A stretch of 64,000 nucleotides of DNA. Origin: Streptomyces sp. NBC_00620. Lineage in GTDB: Bacteria > Actinomycetota > Actinomycetes > Streptomycetales > Streptomycetaceae. The notes beneath the pieces were generated by a model. That model was not told where the DNA came from, did no database searches, and saw only the letters and a list, made by a program, of their open reading frames with translations. A program made the translations under genes and the position numbers. The stretch covers positions 1,054,001 through 1,118,000 of the forward strand of contig NZ_JAPENY010000003.1 of NCBI RefSeq assembly GCF_026341825.1, in the 5' to 3' direction. This document shows positions 26,695 through 35,241 of the stretch, one piece after another (within the stretch, counting starts at the first letter, position 1; every line of letters begins with the position of its first letter).

Positions 26695-27072
26695 GGGTTC
26701 TCCCGGTAGTGATGTGAAGTGATCTACGGATTCATCGGTGGGGGACGGGCGGCGACGTCGAACGACGTCAGCAGGGGCCCATCACGCTCTCACTCGTAAA
26801 TCGGCGCCTGGAAGAACATGACAAGGACGTTACCCGGTTCCGTCGGCCCCGCACACCAACCTCTTCGCCGCCCCGGCGTCGGCGGGGCCTTCGGCGAGCG
26901 CCCGAGGTCAGCCTTTTCCTTCCGGGAATCTCAGCACCGCCGGCACCCGCCGGTGGTCGCCGCCCGGCCGGGGCAGGTCCAGATGGGCGTTACTGGGCCG
27001 CCTTTAGGAGTCCTCTCCGGCCGATCGATTCTGCCGCAGAAGCGTGTCCGGTGCACGGGCGACACCACGTCC
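26695..27072. other. Intergenic region upstream of DUF6243 gene
   Basis: 378 bp without a credible gene. On the minus strand TTGTCA (26819-26824) and TTTACG (26795-26800), 18 bp apart, form a possible promoter giving a leader of about 95 nt for the DUF6243 gene. The rest, up to the LacI stop codon, shows only short GC-rich hairpins. Confidence 0.3.
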
Positions 27073-28119
27073 CTACGCCGAAACGCGTCGCACCAGTGTC
27101 GTCGGCAGCACCACGCTGGACGGCGCGCCTCCCAGACCCGCCTCGCCGCCCCGGCGGTCGAGGCCGCGCAGCAGCAGCCTGGCCATCAACCGGCCCATTT
27201 CCTCTATGTCCTGACGGACCGTCGTAAGAGGCGGGTCCGTTTGTTCGGCGACCGGCAGCATGTCGTCGAAGCCGATCACGGCGACGTCCTCGGGCACCTG
27301 GCGCCCCTGGTCGCGCAGGACGCGCAGGGCGCCGGAGGCCGACAGGTCGTTCGCGACGAACACCGCGTCGATGTCGGGGCGGCGCTCCAGGAGCTCCCGC
27401 ATCGCGCGCTCGCCACCCGCGGGCGTGAAGTCGCCCTCGGCGATGAGACCCGGGTCGCCGTCGACCATGACGTCCCGGAACCCGTCGAGCCGGTCCACCG
27501 CCGACGTCTGGTCGAGGGCGCCGGTGATGTGGGCGATGCGCGTACGCCCGAGCCCGACGAGGTGACGTACGGCCTCGCGGGCGCCGCCCCGGTTGTCGGA
27601 GTCGACGTAGACGGCCGATACGGCGTTCCGGGGAACGTCGCCCCAGCCGGGTCGCCCGCCGAACACGGTGGGCACGCCCGCGCCATGGATCAGGCCGGGC
27701 AGCGGGTCGTCGAGGTGCAGCGAGAACACGAGCGCGCCGTCGACATGGCCGCCGGCGAGATAGCGGCCGACGCGGGCGTGGTCGTCGCGGCCCTCTGTGA
27801 GCAGCAGCACGAGTTGCGAGTCGTGTGCCGTCAACTCCTTGCTGATGCCGCGGAGTTGGAGTGCGAAGAAGGGGTCCGCGAAGACCCTGGTCTCCGGTTC
27901 GGCGACCACGACGGCCACCGCGTCATGGCGCCGGGTGACGAGACTGCGGGCGGCCTGGTTGGGGACGTATCCCAGTTCTTCGACGGCCCGCCTGACTCGC
28001 TCGACGAGCGGTTCGCGCACCCCGTCGCCCCCGTTCACGACGCGCGACACGGTGGCCCGGGAGACCCCGGCCCGCGCGGCCACGGCCTCCAACGTGGGGC
28101 GCGACGCTGTCTCGGTCAC
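27073..28119 (-). CDS. LacI-family transcriptional regulator
   Basis: 348-aa regulator with the LacI helix-turn-helix at residues 9-33 (TLEAVAARAGVSRATVSRVVNG), the hinge YVPNQAARSLVTRR, and a periplasmic-binding-protein-like effector domain ending in GFDDMLPVAEQTDPPLTTVRQD, typical for sugar sensing. GTG at 28119 has GAGGAGG nine bases upstream. A GAGAGCGCTCTC palindrome lies 58 bp upstream and is probably its own operator. No sugar transporter or hydrolase gene is next to it, so its regulon is elsewhere, unless it controls the laccase region. Confidence 0.92.
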   Translation of the reverse strand: MTETASRPTLEAVAARAGVSRATVSRVVNGGDGVREPLVERVRRAVEELGYVPNQAARSLVTRRHDAVAVVVAEPETRVFADPFFALQLRGISKELTAHDSQLVLLLTEGRDDHARVGRYLAGGHVDGALVFSLHLDDPLPGLIHGAGVPTVFGGRPGWGDVPRNAVSAVYVDSDNRGGAREAVRHLVGLGRTRIAHITGALDQTSAVDRLDGFRDVMVDGDPGLIAEGDFTPAGGERAMRELLERRPDIDAVFVANDLSASGALRVLRDQGRQVPEDVAVIGFDDMLPVAEQTDPPLTTVRQDIEEMGRLMARLLLRGLDRRGGEAGLGGAPSSVVLPTTLVRRVSA

Positions 28120-28176
28120 CTCTGGGCACCTCCTCGACGGATGCCGATCAGGATAGCCGCGCCGCCGCCCACGTGT

Positions 28177-28188
28177 GAGAGCGCTCTC
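28177..28188. promoter_or_regulatory. LacI-type operator palindrome
   Basis: Perfect 12-bp palindrome GAGAGCGCTCTC, with the central GCGC typical of LacI-family sites, in the 100-bp gap between the laccase stop and the LacI gene start. Most likely autoregulation. Confidence 0.65.
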
Positions 28189-28219
28189 GGATCACCGAAG
28201 GCCCGTTGGGGACATCCGC

Positions 28220-29173
28220 CTAGTGATCGTGCGGTTCGTACCCCGGAATCGTCCCGTCCGTCTTCTTCACCAGGAACAGCCCCACCATCCCCATGTCGGA
28301 GTGGCTCTGCACGTGGCAGTGGTACATCCACGCCCCCGCTCCGACCCCCTCCCCCGCGATCACCTGGAAGCCGAACGAGTCGGCGGGTCCGACGATCTTG
28401 TTGTCGATGACCTGGCTCGGGTCCTCGGGGCCGGTCAGCAACCCCGTGCGGTTGTCGGCCCAGCGGTGACCGTGCATGTGGAAGGTGTGGTAGTACTCGC
28501 CGTGCGTGATCATCACGATCTCCACGCGATCCCCCACCGTGGCCTCGAAGTTGGGGCCCGAGTGGGCGGGCTTGTTGTTGATCAGCATGTCGTTGAAGAC
28601 GATCGTGAAGGTCGCATCGGGCAGGATGTCGCCCTTGCGGCGGACGATCACCGGGCCGTAGAGGCCCTTGCGGATGCCGCCCGTGCCGTGCTCGGTGCCG
28701 ACGACGTGGTCGTGGTAGTGCCAGTACCCCGCGCTGCCCGCGCGCCAGGTGCCGTCGGCGCGGCGGCCCGGCGCATGGGTGCGCCAGGTGTAGGTGCGGG
28801 TGCCGCCCGGCTCGACGTCGCTCCTGTTCAACTTCGTTCCGTCGCTGGAGATTTCGTAGTCGAGACCGTGGACATGAAGGCTCGCCGCCACGTCCATCGT
28901 GTTCTCGAACTCGATGTGCAGCGTGTCGCCCTCGTTGAGCTCGATCAACGGGCCCGGTATCGACGCCTTGCCCTTCTCGAACCCGTAGCCCATCTGCCCG
29001 TCGGCGAGCTTCTCGGCGTACAGCTTGATGTGCCGGACCTCGCCGCCGGCCGGCGCGGTCCGCACCGGACCACCGGCGCTCACGGCCTGTGTGGCCGAGG
29101 ACAACGATGTCGCACCGGTCGCGATCGCCGCCCCGCCCAGCAGCATCCGCCGATTGAAGCCGCGTCTGTCCAT
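28220..29173 (-). CDS. slac: Two-domain small laccase (multicopper oxidase)
   Basis: 317-aa small laccase, the trimeric two-domain type first known from S. coelicolor (SLAC) and S. griseus (EpoA). It oxidises phenolics and reduces O2 to water with four coppers. All ligand motifs are present: H100-V-H102, H152-Y-H154-D-H156, H229 with FHMHGH (232-236), and H285-C286-H287 with H291. Cys286 is the type-1 ligand. The N-terminus DRRGFNRRMLLGGAAIA is a twin-arginine signal, consistent with export of a folded metalloenzyme. ATG at 29173 has GGGGAG upstream. Its presence near the pca operon fits life on lignin-derived aromatics. Confidence 0.95.
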   Translation of the reverse strand: MDRRGFNRRMLLGGAAIATGATSLSSATQAVSAGGPVRTAPAGGEVRHIKLYAEKLADGQMGYGFEKGKASIPGPLIELNEGDTLHIEFENTMDVAASLHVHGLDYEISSDGTKLNRSDVEPGGTRTYTWRTHAPGRRADGTWRAGSAGYWHYHDHVVGTEHGTGGIRKGLYGPVIVRRKGDILPDATFTIVFNDMLINNKPAHSGPNFEATVGDRVEIVMITHGEYYHTFHMHGHRWADNRTGLLTGPEDPSQVIDNKIVGPADSFGFQVIAGEGVGAGAWMYHCHVQSHSDMGMVGLFLVKKTDGTIPGYEPHDH

Positions 29174-29258
29174 GCCGAACTCCCCACGCTGGTACGGAAT
29201 TTACGGAGATGAACCTGTGAGACCGTAGCCGCGCCGCCCTCGTTTATCCACACTCAGG

Positions 29259-29269
29259 ACAAAGTTTGT
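29259..29269. promoter_or_regulatory. ACAAAGTTTGT palindrome between laccase and ThuA genes
   Basis: An 11-bp inverted repeat (ACAAA-G-TTTGT), about 90 bp from both divergent starts, in an AT-richer patch. It could bind a regulator of either gene. Protein unknown. Confidence 0.35.
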
Positions 29270-29357
29270 TCCATCCCGGTCATACCTATTGGCGAGCCGC
29301 GAAAAGAGGTCTAGCTTCCTTTGCGCTGTCTGTGACCGACGAGGAGTGGATGACCAC

Positions 29358-31877
29358 ATGCGGCTCACATCGCATCAAACACCGTCAGTTTTACGAGAGT
29401 TGAGCGCGAGAAGACGCAGAAGGCACCGCCGCGCCTGGGCAGCCGCCCTGGCCGCCGGAGCTGTCACCGCCGGGGCGCTCTCGGCGCCGTCCGCGAGTGC
29501 GCGCCCCGCCCCCGATCCGACTCTGACAACGATGTCCATCACGTCGCCACCGGGCGGCGCCAACGCAAGGGTGCTGGTCTTCTACGGCTCCGCGGCCGCC
29601 GGGGACGAGTCGCCGGTCGTCAACGCCGGGATCGAGGCGATCGAGAAGATCGGTCTGTCGGGTCCGGCCGCACAGCAATTCAAGGTCGAGGCGACGGACG
29701 ACGCGTCGGTCTTCACCAACGAGACGAAGCTGGGCCGGCTCAACGCCATCGTCTTCCTGACGGGCGGCGGTGATGTCCTCGATCCGGAGCAGGAGGCCGG
29801 CCTCGAGGCCTACATGGAGGCGGGCGGCGGTTTCGTCGGCATCCATGACGCGGCCCGCGCCGAGCCGTACTCGGACTGGTTCACCGGGCTCGTCGGCGCA
29901 CGCCCGGCAAGCACCAGCCCGACAACGGTGCAGCGAGCGACCGTTGAGGTCGGCGACCGGCAGCACCCCGCGAGCAAGGACCTGCCGGTCCAGTGGAAGC
30001 GCCCCGACCAGTGGCTCAACTGGGTGAAGAACCCCTCGGGGGACGTGCACACGGTGGCGCGGGTGCGCGAGTCGACGTATCAGCCGGGCGCGAGCAAGAA
30101 CGGCTGGGACCACCCGGTGAGCTGGTGCCGCGACTACGACGGCGGCCGCTCCTTCTACACCGGCATGGGCGGCACGGTCTCCTCGTACGACGAGACCGAC
30201 TTCCGTACCCATCTGCGCGGCGCCCTGCTCTGGACGACCCGCCTCGCCCAGGCCGACTGCAAGGCGACGATCAACGCCAACTACAAGGCGGAGCGCCTGA
30301 CCCAGCCCAACCAGCCGGGCCAGAACGACCAGATCGGCGAACCGCACGGCCTGGTCACCGCGCCCGACGGACGGGTGCTCTACATCGGCCGCGGCGGAGC
30401 GGACTCCTCCCAGCCCGTGATCACCGACTGGAACAACCCGGACATCGGCAAGGGCAGGGGCGAGATCCACGTCTACGACCCGAAGACCAAGAAGGTCACC
30501 CTGGCCGGAGCGCTCACCGTGTTCGGCAACAAGGGCGGCGGCGACGAGCTGGTCAAGGTCGAGGAGGGGCTGCTCGGCATAGAGATCGACCCGGGCTTCG
30601 AGCGGAACGGCTGGGTGTATCTGCACTACACACCCCACTCGCAGATCAACCGCGATACGCGGATGGCCGAGCGTCGCGTCTCCCGCTTCACGCTCGACCC
30701 CGCCACCAACAAACTGGACCTGAGCAGCGAGAAGGTGCTCCTCAAGTGGCCGGTGCAGATCCACAGTTGCTGCCACGCGGGCGGCGGGATGGCCTGGGAC
30801 TCCAAGGGCAACCTGTACATCGCGACGGGTGACAACAACTCCAGCGGCTTCAGCGGCGGTTACTCGGGCAACAACCCCGAACCCAACTACAAGGGCGTCT
30901 CGTTCGCGGACGCGCGCCGTACCGCGGGCAACACCAACAACCTCAACGGCAAGATCCTGCGCATCCACCCGGAGACCGACGGCACGTACACGCTGCCGGC
31001 AGGCAACCTCTTCACGGGCGAGGAGCCCGACGAGGGCGGCGGCAAGACGCGCGGCGAGATCTATGTGATGGGGGTCAGGAACCCCGCCCGCATCTCCGTC
31101 GACAAGAACACCGACACCTTGTACGCCGGATGGGTCGGCCCCGACGCGAGCGCGCCGTCGACGACCTGGGGCCCGGCCAAGTACGACACCTTCGCCGCCA
31201 TCACCAAGGCGGGCAACCGGGGTTGGCCGTACTGCATGGGCAACAAGCAGCCCTACCGCGACCGCAATCTGCCGGACCCGACGAAGCCGCTGGGCTGGTA
31301 CGACTGCGCCCACCCGAAGAACGAGTCCCCGAACAACGACGGTCTCGTCAATCTCCCGCCTGTCACCGGCAACAACATCTGGTACTCGCCCCAGGGCGGC
31401 GCCCCGGACTATCCGCGCGACGCGAACGGCATCCCCTCATACAAGCAGGAGGAGGCCACGTACCTGCTGCCGTGGCTCAAGGGCGGCGGTCAGGCGGCGA
31501 TGAACGGGCCGGTCTACCGGTACGACTCCTCGATCACGGGCGACGCGAAATGGCCCGCCTACTGGGACGGCAAGTGGTTCGTCGGCGACTTCTACGACTC
31601 CGACCAGCCGCGCAATGCCGTCATCACCGACCCGAAGACGGCCGGGGACGGCGGACTCCCGATCCACTCGGAGTCGCTGAAGAAGATCGTGCCCATCGGC
31701 AACGACGGCATCAAGAACCTCATGGACTGGAAGTTCGGACCCGACGGCGCGCTCTATGTCCTCGACTACGGGCGTGGCTTCTTCACCTCGGACGCCAAGT
31801 CGGCGTTGTGGAGGGTGACTTACACGGGCGGTGGGCCGACTCCGGCCGCCGACCAGCTCGCCAGGAAGGCGGAGTGA
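29358..31877 (+). CDS. Secreted ThuA-domain / soluble sugar dehydrogenase fusion
   Basis: 839-aa exported protein. The signal peptide is RRRRRHRRAWAAALAAGAVTAGALSAPSASA. Domain 1 (about 65-310) is ThuA-like, a glutamine-amidotransferase-fold domain of sugar metabolism (RVLVFYGSAA, NAIVFLTGGGDVL, GGGFVGIHDAA). Domain 2 (about 330-830) is a six-bladed propeller of the PQQ-dependent glucose/sorbosone dehydrogenase family (EPHGLVTAPDGRVLYIGRGG, GLLGIEIDPGF, GNLYIATGDN, NPARISVDKNTDTLY). ATG at 29358 has GAGGAG 11 nt upstream; GTG at 29346 is possible. The stop overlaps the next start (TGATG), so the two are one operon, probably for extracellular carbohydrate oxidation. Confidence 0.88.
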   Translation: MRLTSHQTPSVLRELSARRRRRHRRAWAAALAAGAVTAGALSAPSASARPAPDPTLTTMSITSPPGGANARVLVFYGSAAAGDESPVVNAGIEAIEKIGLSGPAAQQFKVEATDDASVFTNETKLGRLNAIVFLTGGGDVLDPEQEAGLEAYMEAGGGFVGIHDAARAEPYSDWFTGLVGARPASTSPTTVQRATVEVGDRQHPASKDLPVQWKRPDQWLNWVKNPSGDVHTVARVRESTYQPGASKNGWDHPVSWCRDYDGGRSFYTGMGGTVSSYDETDFRTHLRGALLWTTRLAQADCKATINANYKAERLTQPNQPGQNDQIGEPHGLVTAPDGRVLYIGRGGADSSQPVITDWNNPDIGKGRGEIHVYDPKTKKVTLAGALTVFGNKGGGDELVKVEEGLLGIEIDPGFERNGWVYLHYTPHSQINRDTRMAERRVSRFTLDPATNKLDLSSEKVLLKWPVQIHSCCHAGGGMAWDSKGNLYIATGDNNSSGFSGGYSGNNPEPNYKGVSFADARRTAGNTNNLNGKILRIHPETDGTYTLPAGNLFTGEEPDEGGGKTRGEIYVMGVRNPARISVDKNTDTLYAGWVGPDASAPSTTWGPAKYDTFAAITKAGNRGWPYCMGNKQPYRDRNLPDPTKPLGWYDCAHPKNESPNNDGLVNLPPVTGNNIWYSPQGGAPDYPRDANGIPSYKQEEATYLLPWLKGGGQAAMNGPVYRYDSSITGDAKWPAYWDGKWFVGDFYDSDQPRNAVITDPKTAGDGGLPIHSESLKKIVPIGNDGIKNLMDWKFGPDGALYVLDYGRGFFTSDAKSALWRVTYTGGGPTPAADQLARKAE

Positions 31878-34093
31878 TGCGCGTACGAAGGCGAAGAACA
31901 GGACGTCTGTGGACGGCCCTGCTGGCGTCCTTGCTGATGGTGCTCGGGCTGACGTCGACGTCGGCGTTCGGGCGTACGGAGGACGCTCCCTCGGGCGCCG
32001 CCGCCGCGCAGACGCTCACCTGGACGGCGGGCGACGACATCACCAAGTACACGTCCGCGCCGGTGACGGCCGTGGCGGGACCGACCACGATCGTCTTCGA
32101 GAACAGCGCGGCGACCGGCAACACGACCGGGATGCCGCACACCCTGACGTTCGTGACCTCCGACCCCGAGTTCAACAACGACGTCGAACTCAACATCCTG
32201 GCCAACCCGTTCGACGACCAGGGCGGCCGGCACACCGCCGAGGTCACCCTCACGCCCGGCCGGTACTTCTACCACTGCACGATTCCGGGCCATGGATCGA
32301 TGCAAGGCATCCTCGTGGTCACCGAGGGCAGCGGCGAGGACACCACGGCGCCCGAGACCTCGGCCGCCGTCAGCGGTACGCAGAACTCGGCGGGCGCGTA
32401 CGTCGGTTCGGCGACGGTGACGCTGAGCGCCTCCGATGCCGGATCGGGCGTCGACAGGATCGAGTACGCCATCGGTGACACGGGGGCCTGGCAGCCGTAC
32501 ACCACGCCTGTCGTGATCGACCAGGTCGGCTCCCACAAGGTCCGCTATCGGGCGGTCGACAAAGCGGGCAACACAGCCGCGGAGAAGACAGCGGAGTTCA
32601 CCGTGGTCGCCCCGCCGACGGACGACACGACCGCGCCCGAGACCTCGGCGACCGTGACCGGGGAGAAGAACGACCAGGGCGAGTACCTGTCGATGGCTAC
32701 CGTCACCGTCTCCGCCTCGGACACCGGTTCCGGCGTCAACACCATCGAGTACTCGGTCGACTCCGGTGCCTGGCAGCCGTACACGGCTCCCGTGATGGTG
32801 CACTCACTCGGCGCACACCAGGTGCGTTACCGCGCGACCGACAAGGCGGGCAACACAGCGCCCGAGAAGAGCGTCGCCTTCACGGTGGTCGAGCCGCCCG
32901 TCTCCGACACGACACCACCGATGACCGGGGTGACCGTCGACGGGACGAAGAACTCCGACGGCGCGTACGTGAACAGCGCCAAGGTGACCGTGAGCGCTAC
33001 GGACGAGGGCGGTTCGGGTGTCGCCGCGATCGAGTACTCGCTCGACGCCGGGCCCTATCTGGCGTACACCGCACCGGTGTTGATCGACCGCGTCGGCGCC
33101 CACACGGTGGCGTACCGGGCGAGCGACAAGGCGGGCAATACGTCCGGGCCACGCACCGTGAACTTCACGGTCGCACCGGGCGGCGGGGTTCCGGCGCCCA
33201 ACTGCCCCGAATTCGACGAGCGGTTGACGGTGATCGTCGGCACGGTCGACTCGGGTGTGCCGAACCGGGTGACCAACAACCGTTGCCGCATCAACGAGTT
33301 GATCGAGGACGAGAAGGAGTGGACCTCCCACGCGCTGTTCCTCAAGCACGCGAGGACAGTCCTCGACAAGCTCCTCAAGGAAGGCGTCATCGACCAGCGG
33401 GAGTACAACGCGGTCTACAAGGCGGCCAGGCAGTCCGGCATCGGCAAGCCGGGCCAGACGGACGGCTACAGCAAGATCTTCGACGGTTCACAGGAGTCGT
33501 TCGCCAAGTGGGCGCAGGTGGGCGGTGGTTCGTTCGGGCTGAACGCGGACGGGTCGATCACCTCCGGCACCTCGGTGGGCGGGCTCGGCATGCTGTGGTT
33601 CCCGCAGCGCAAGTACGGCGACTTCTCGCTGAAGCTCCAGTGGCGTGACGACGCTCCGGGCACCGGCAACGCCAACTCCGGTGTGTTCGTGCGGTTCCCG
33701 TGGGTCCACGACCACCCGGAGGAGTCGCGCCCCGAGTGGGTCGCCATCAAGTACGGGCACGAGGTGCAGGTGCTCGACCGGCCCGACGGCGACATGTACA
33801 AGACGGGCTCGGTCTACGGCTTCGACCGGGTGGGCCTCGCCGGTGCGGGCGTCACTCAGAAGGGCACCTGGAACGACTACGAGATCCGCGTGGTCGACCA
33901 GCACTACTCGGTGTTCCGCAACGGTGTGCTGATCAATGAGTTCGACAACATCGGCGGCCAGGACTTCACCCCGCCGCGCTCGGACGACCCGGGCACGGAC
34001 GGACGGCGGTTCGCCTCCGGCTATGTCGGGCTCCAGGTGCACGGCACCTCGGATGTGGTCTCGTACCGGGACATCCGGATCAAGGAGCTGTAG
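31877..34093 (+). CDS. Secreted cupredoxin / OmpL47-like repeat / DUF1080 protein
   Basis: 738-aa exported protein. After a signal peptide (RRRRTGRLWTALLASLLMVLGL) comes a cupredoxin-like domain with a mononuclear copper site: HTLTF early and YFYHCTIPGHGSMQG late, the classic His...Cys-His-Met arrangement. Then three tandem copies of an OmpL47/Ig-like repeat of about 90 residues follow, each starting DTT(A/P)PET-like and ending KVRYRAVDKAGNT. The C-terminal 190 residues are a DUF1080 (3-keto-disaccharide hydrolase/concanavalin-like) domain. Coupled with the upstream ThuA/dehydrogenase gene through TGATG. A plausible scheme is extracellular oxidation of sugar to a keto-sugar followed by hydrolysis, with copper electron transfer; this scheme is inference. 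Confidence 0.85.
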   Translation: MRVRRRRTGRLWTALLASLLMVLGLTSTSAFGRTEDAPSGAAAAQTLTWTAGDDITKYTSAPVTAVAGPTTIVFENSAATGNTTGMPHTLTFVTSDPEFNNDVELNILANPFDDQGGRHTAEVTLTPGRYFYHCTIPGHGSMQGILVVTEGSGEDTTAPETSAAVSGTQNSAGAYVGSATVTLSASDAGSGVDRIEYAIGDTGAWQPYTTPVVIDQVGSHKVRYRAVDKAGNTAAEKTAEFTVVAPPTDDTTAPETSATVTGEKNDQGEYLSMATVTVSASDTGSGVNTIEYSVDSGAWQPYTAPVMVHSLGAHQVRYRATDKAGNTAPEKSVAFTVVEPPVSDTTPPMTGVTVDGTKNSDGAYVNSAKVTVSATDEGGSGVAAIEYSLDAGPYLAYTAPVLIDRVGAHTVAYRASDKAGNTSGPRTVNFTVAPGGGVPAPNCPEFDERLTVIVGTVDSGVPNRVTNNRCRINELIEDEKEWTSHALFLKHARTVLDKLLKEGVIDQREYNAVYKAARQSGIGKPGQTDGYSKIFDGSQESFAKWAQVGGGSFGLNADGSITSGTSVGGLGMLWFPQRKYGDFSLKLQWRDDAPGTGNANSGVFVRFPWVHDHPEESRPEWVAIKYGHEVQVLDRPDGDMYKTGSVYGFDRVGLAGAGVTQKGTWNDYEIRVVDQHYSVFRNGVLINEFDNIGGQDFTPPRSDDPGTDGRRFASGYVGLQVHGTSDVVSYRDIRIKEL

Positions 34094-34109
34094 CCGACAC
34101 TCTGTGCGG

Positions 34110-34139
34110 GGAGGCTCCGGGGACGCCCCGGAGCCTTCC
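34110..34139 (+). terminator. Terminator after the ThuA/DUF1080 operon
   Basis: Hairpin with arms GGCTCCGGGG (34113-34122) and CCCCGGAGCC (34126-34135) and a 3-nt loop. It is extended by A-T and G-U pairs and lies 20 bp after the stop. It may also serve the convergent LigD polymerase gene. Confidence 0.7.
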
Positions 34140-34150
34140 CGTTCAGGCTG

Positions 34151-35167
34151 CTAGCTCTCCTCGTGCTTGGCCCTGCTCGGCTGCACTCGCTTCGGCTCGC
34201 CCGGCATCTTGGGGTACTCGGGCGGATACGGCAGGTCGCCCAGGCCGTGATCGTGCTCGTCGCGGTTGGCGAGCTCCAGCAGGGCTTCCAGGGAGAAGGC
34301 GTGGTCGTCCATGTCCGCGTGCACGTCGCCGAGTTCGGCGAACCGCGCGGGCATGGTCACGAGGTCGAAGTCACGGGGCACGGCGTCGTCCACCTCGTCC
34401 CAGCGCAGGGGCGCGGAGACGGGGGCGTGCGGGCGGGGGCGTACGGAATAGGCGGAGGCGATGGTGCGGTCGCGGGCGGTCTGGTTGTAGTCGACGAAGA
34501 TCCGCTCACCGCGCTCCTCCTTCCACCACTTGATGGTCACGCGGTCGGGCATCCGGCGTTCCAGTTCGCGCCCGACGGCGATGGCGGCCCGGCGCACCTG
34601 CGTGAACGTCCAGCGCGGCTCGATCGGCACGAAGACGTGCAGGCCCCGGCCGCCGGAGGTCTTTGGCCAGCCGCGCAGACCGCCGAACTCGTGCAGGACG
34701 GCGCGCAGTTCATGGGCGGCGTGTACGGCGTCGGCGTAGTCCGTGCCGGGCTGCGGGTCGAGGTCGATGCGGAGTTCGTCGGGGTGGTCGACGTCGTCGC
34801 GGCGCACCGGCCACGGATGGAAGGTGAGCGTGCCGAACTGGGCCGCCCACAGGACCGCGGCGGGCTCGGTGGGGCACATCTCGTCGGCGCTGCGGCCGCT
34901 GGGGAAGGTGATGTGGGCGGTCGGGATCCAGTCGGGCATGTTCTTCGGCGCCCGCTTCTGGAAGAAGGACTCGCCCGCGACGCCGTCCGGATACCGCTCC
35001 AGGGTGGTGGGGCGGTTGCGCAGCGCGCGGAGGATGCCGTCGCCGACGGCCAGGTAGTACTGGGCGAGGTCCAGCTTCGTGAAGCCGCGCTCCGGGAAGA
35101 AGACCTTGCCCGGGCTGGACAGACGTACCGTCCTCCCGGCTGCTTCCAGTTCCACCGCTTCGCCCAT
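34151..35167 (-). CDS. LigD-type DNA polymerase/primase domain protein
   Basis: 338-aa stand-alone polymerase domain of bacterial non-homologous end joining (primase-polymerase, AEP superfamily). Catalytic acids appear in DELRIDLDPQPG and the conserved GGRGLHVFVPI and RDRTIASAYSVRPRPHAPVSAPL segments are intact. It fills in or extends DNA ends, often with ribonucleotides. ATG at 35167. It is divergent from a separate ATP-dependent ligase gene, so the functions that form one LigD polypeptide in mycobacteria are split. No Ku gene is inside the window. Confidence 0.92.
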   Translation of the reverse strand: MGEAVELEAAGRTVRLSSPGKVFFPERGFTKLDLAQYYLAVGDGILRALRNRPTTLERYPDGVAGESFFQKRAPKNMPDWIPTAHITFPSGRSADEMCPTEPAAVLWAAQFGTLTFHPWPVRRDDVDHPDELRIDLDPQPGTDYADAVHAAHELRAVLHEFGGLRGWPKTSGGRGLHVFVPIEPRWTFTQVRRAAIAVGRELERRMPDRVTIKWWKEERGERIFVDYNQTARDRTIASAYSVRPRPHAPVSAPLRWDEVDDAVPRDFDLVTMPARFAELGDVHADMDDHAFSLEALLELANRDEHDHGLGDLPYPPEYPKMPGEPKRVQPSRAKHEES

Positions 35168-35241
35168 GCGAGCCACGGTAGGCCCACGATGGTTGCCCCG
35201 CACACCGGGCGGACGGGCCCGCGACCGCGCAGAATCGAAGC

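Noticed and set aside
26751..26780. CGACGTC direct repeats near 26755-26770 as an operator
   Set aside because: Two short copies of a GC-rich word in this base composition are expected by chance; no symmetry relative to a promoter.
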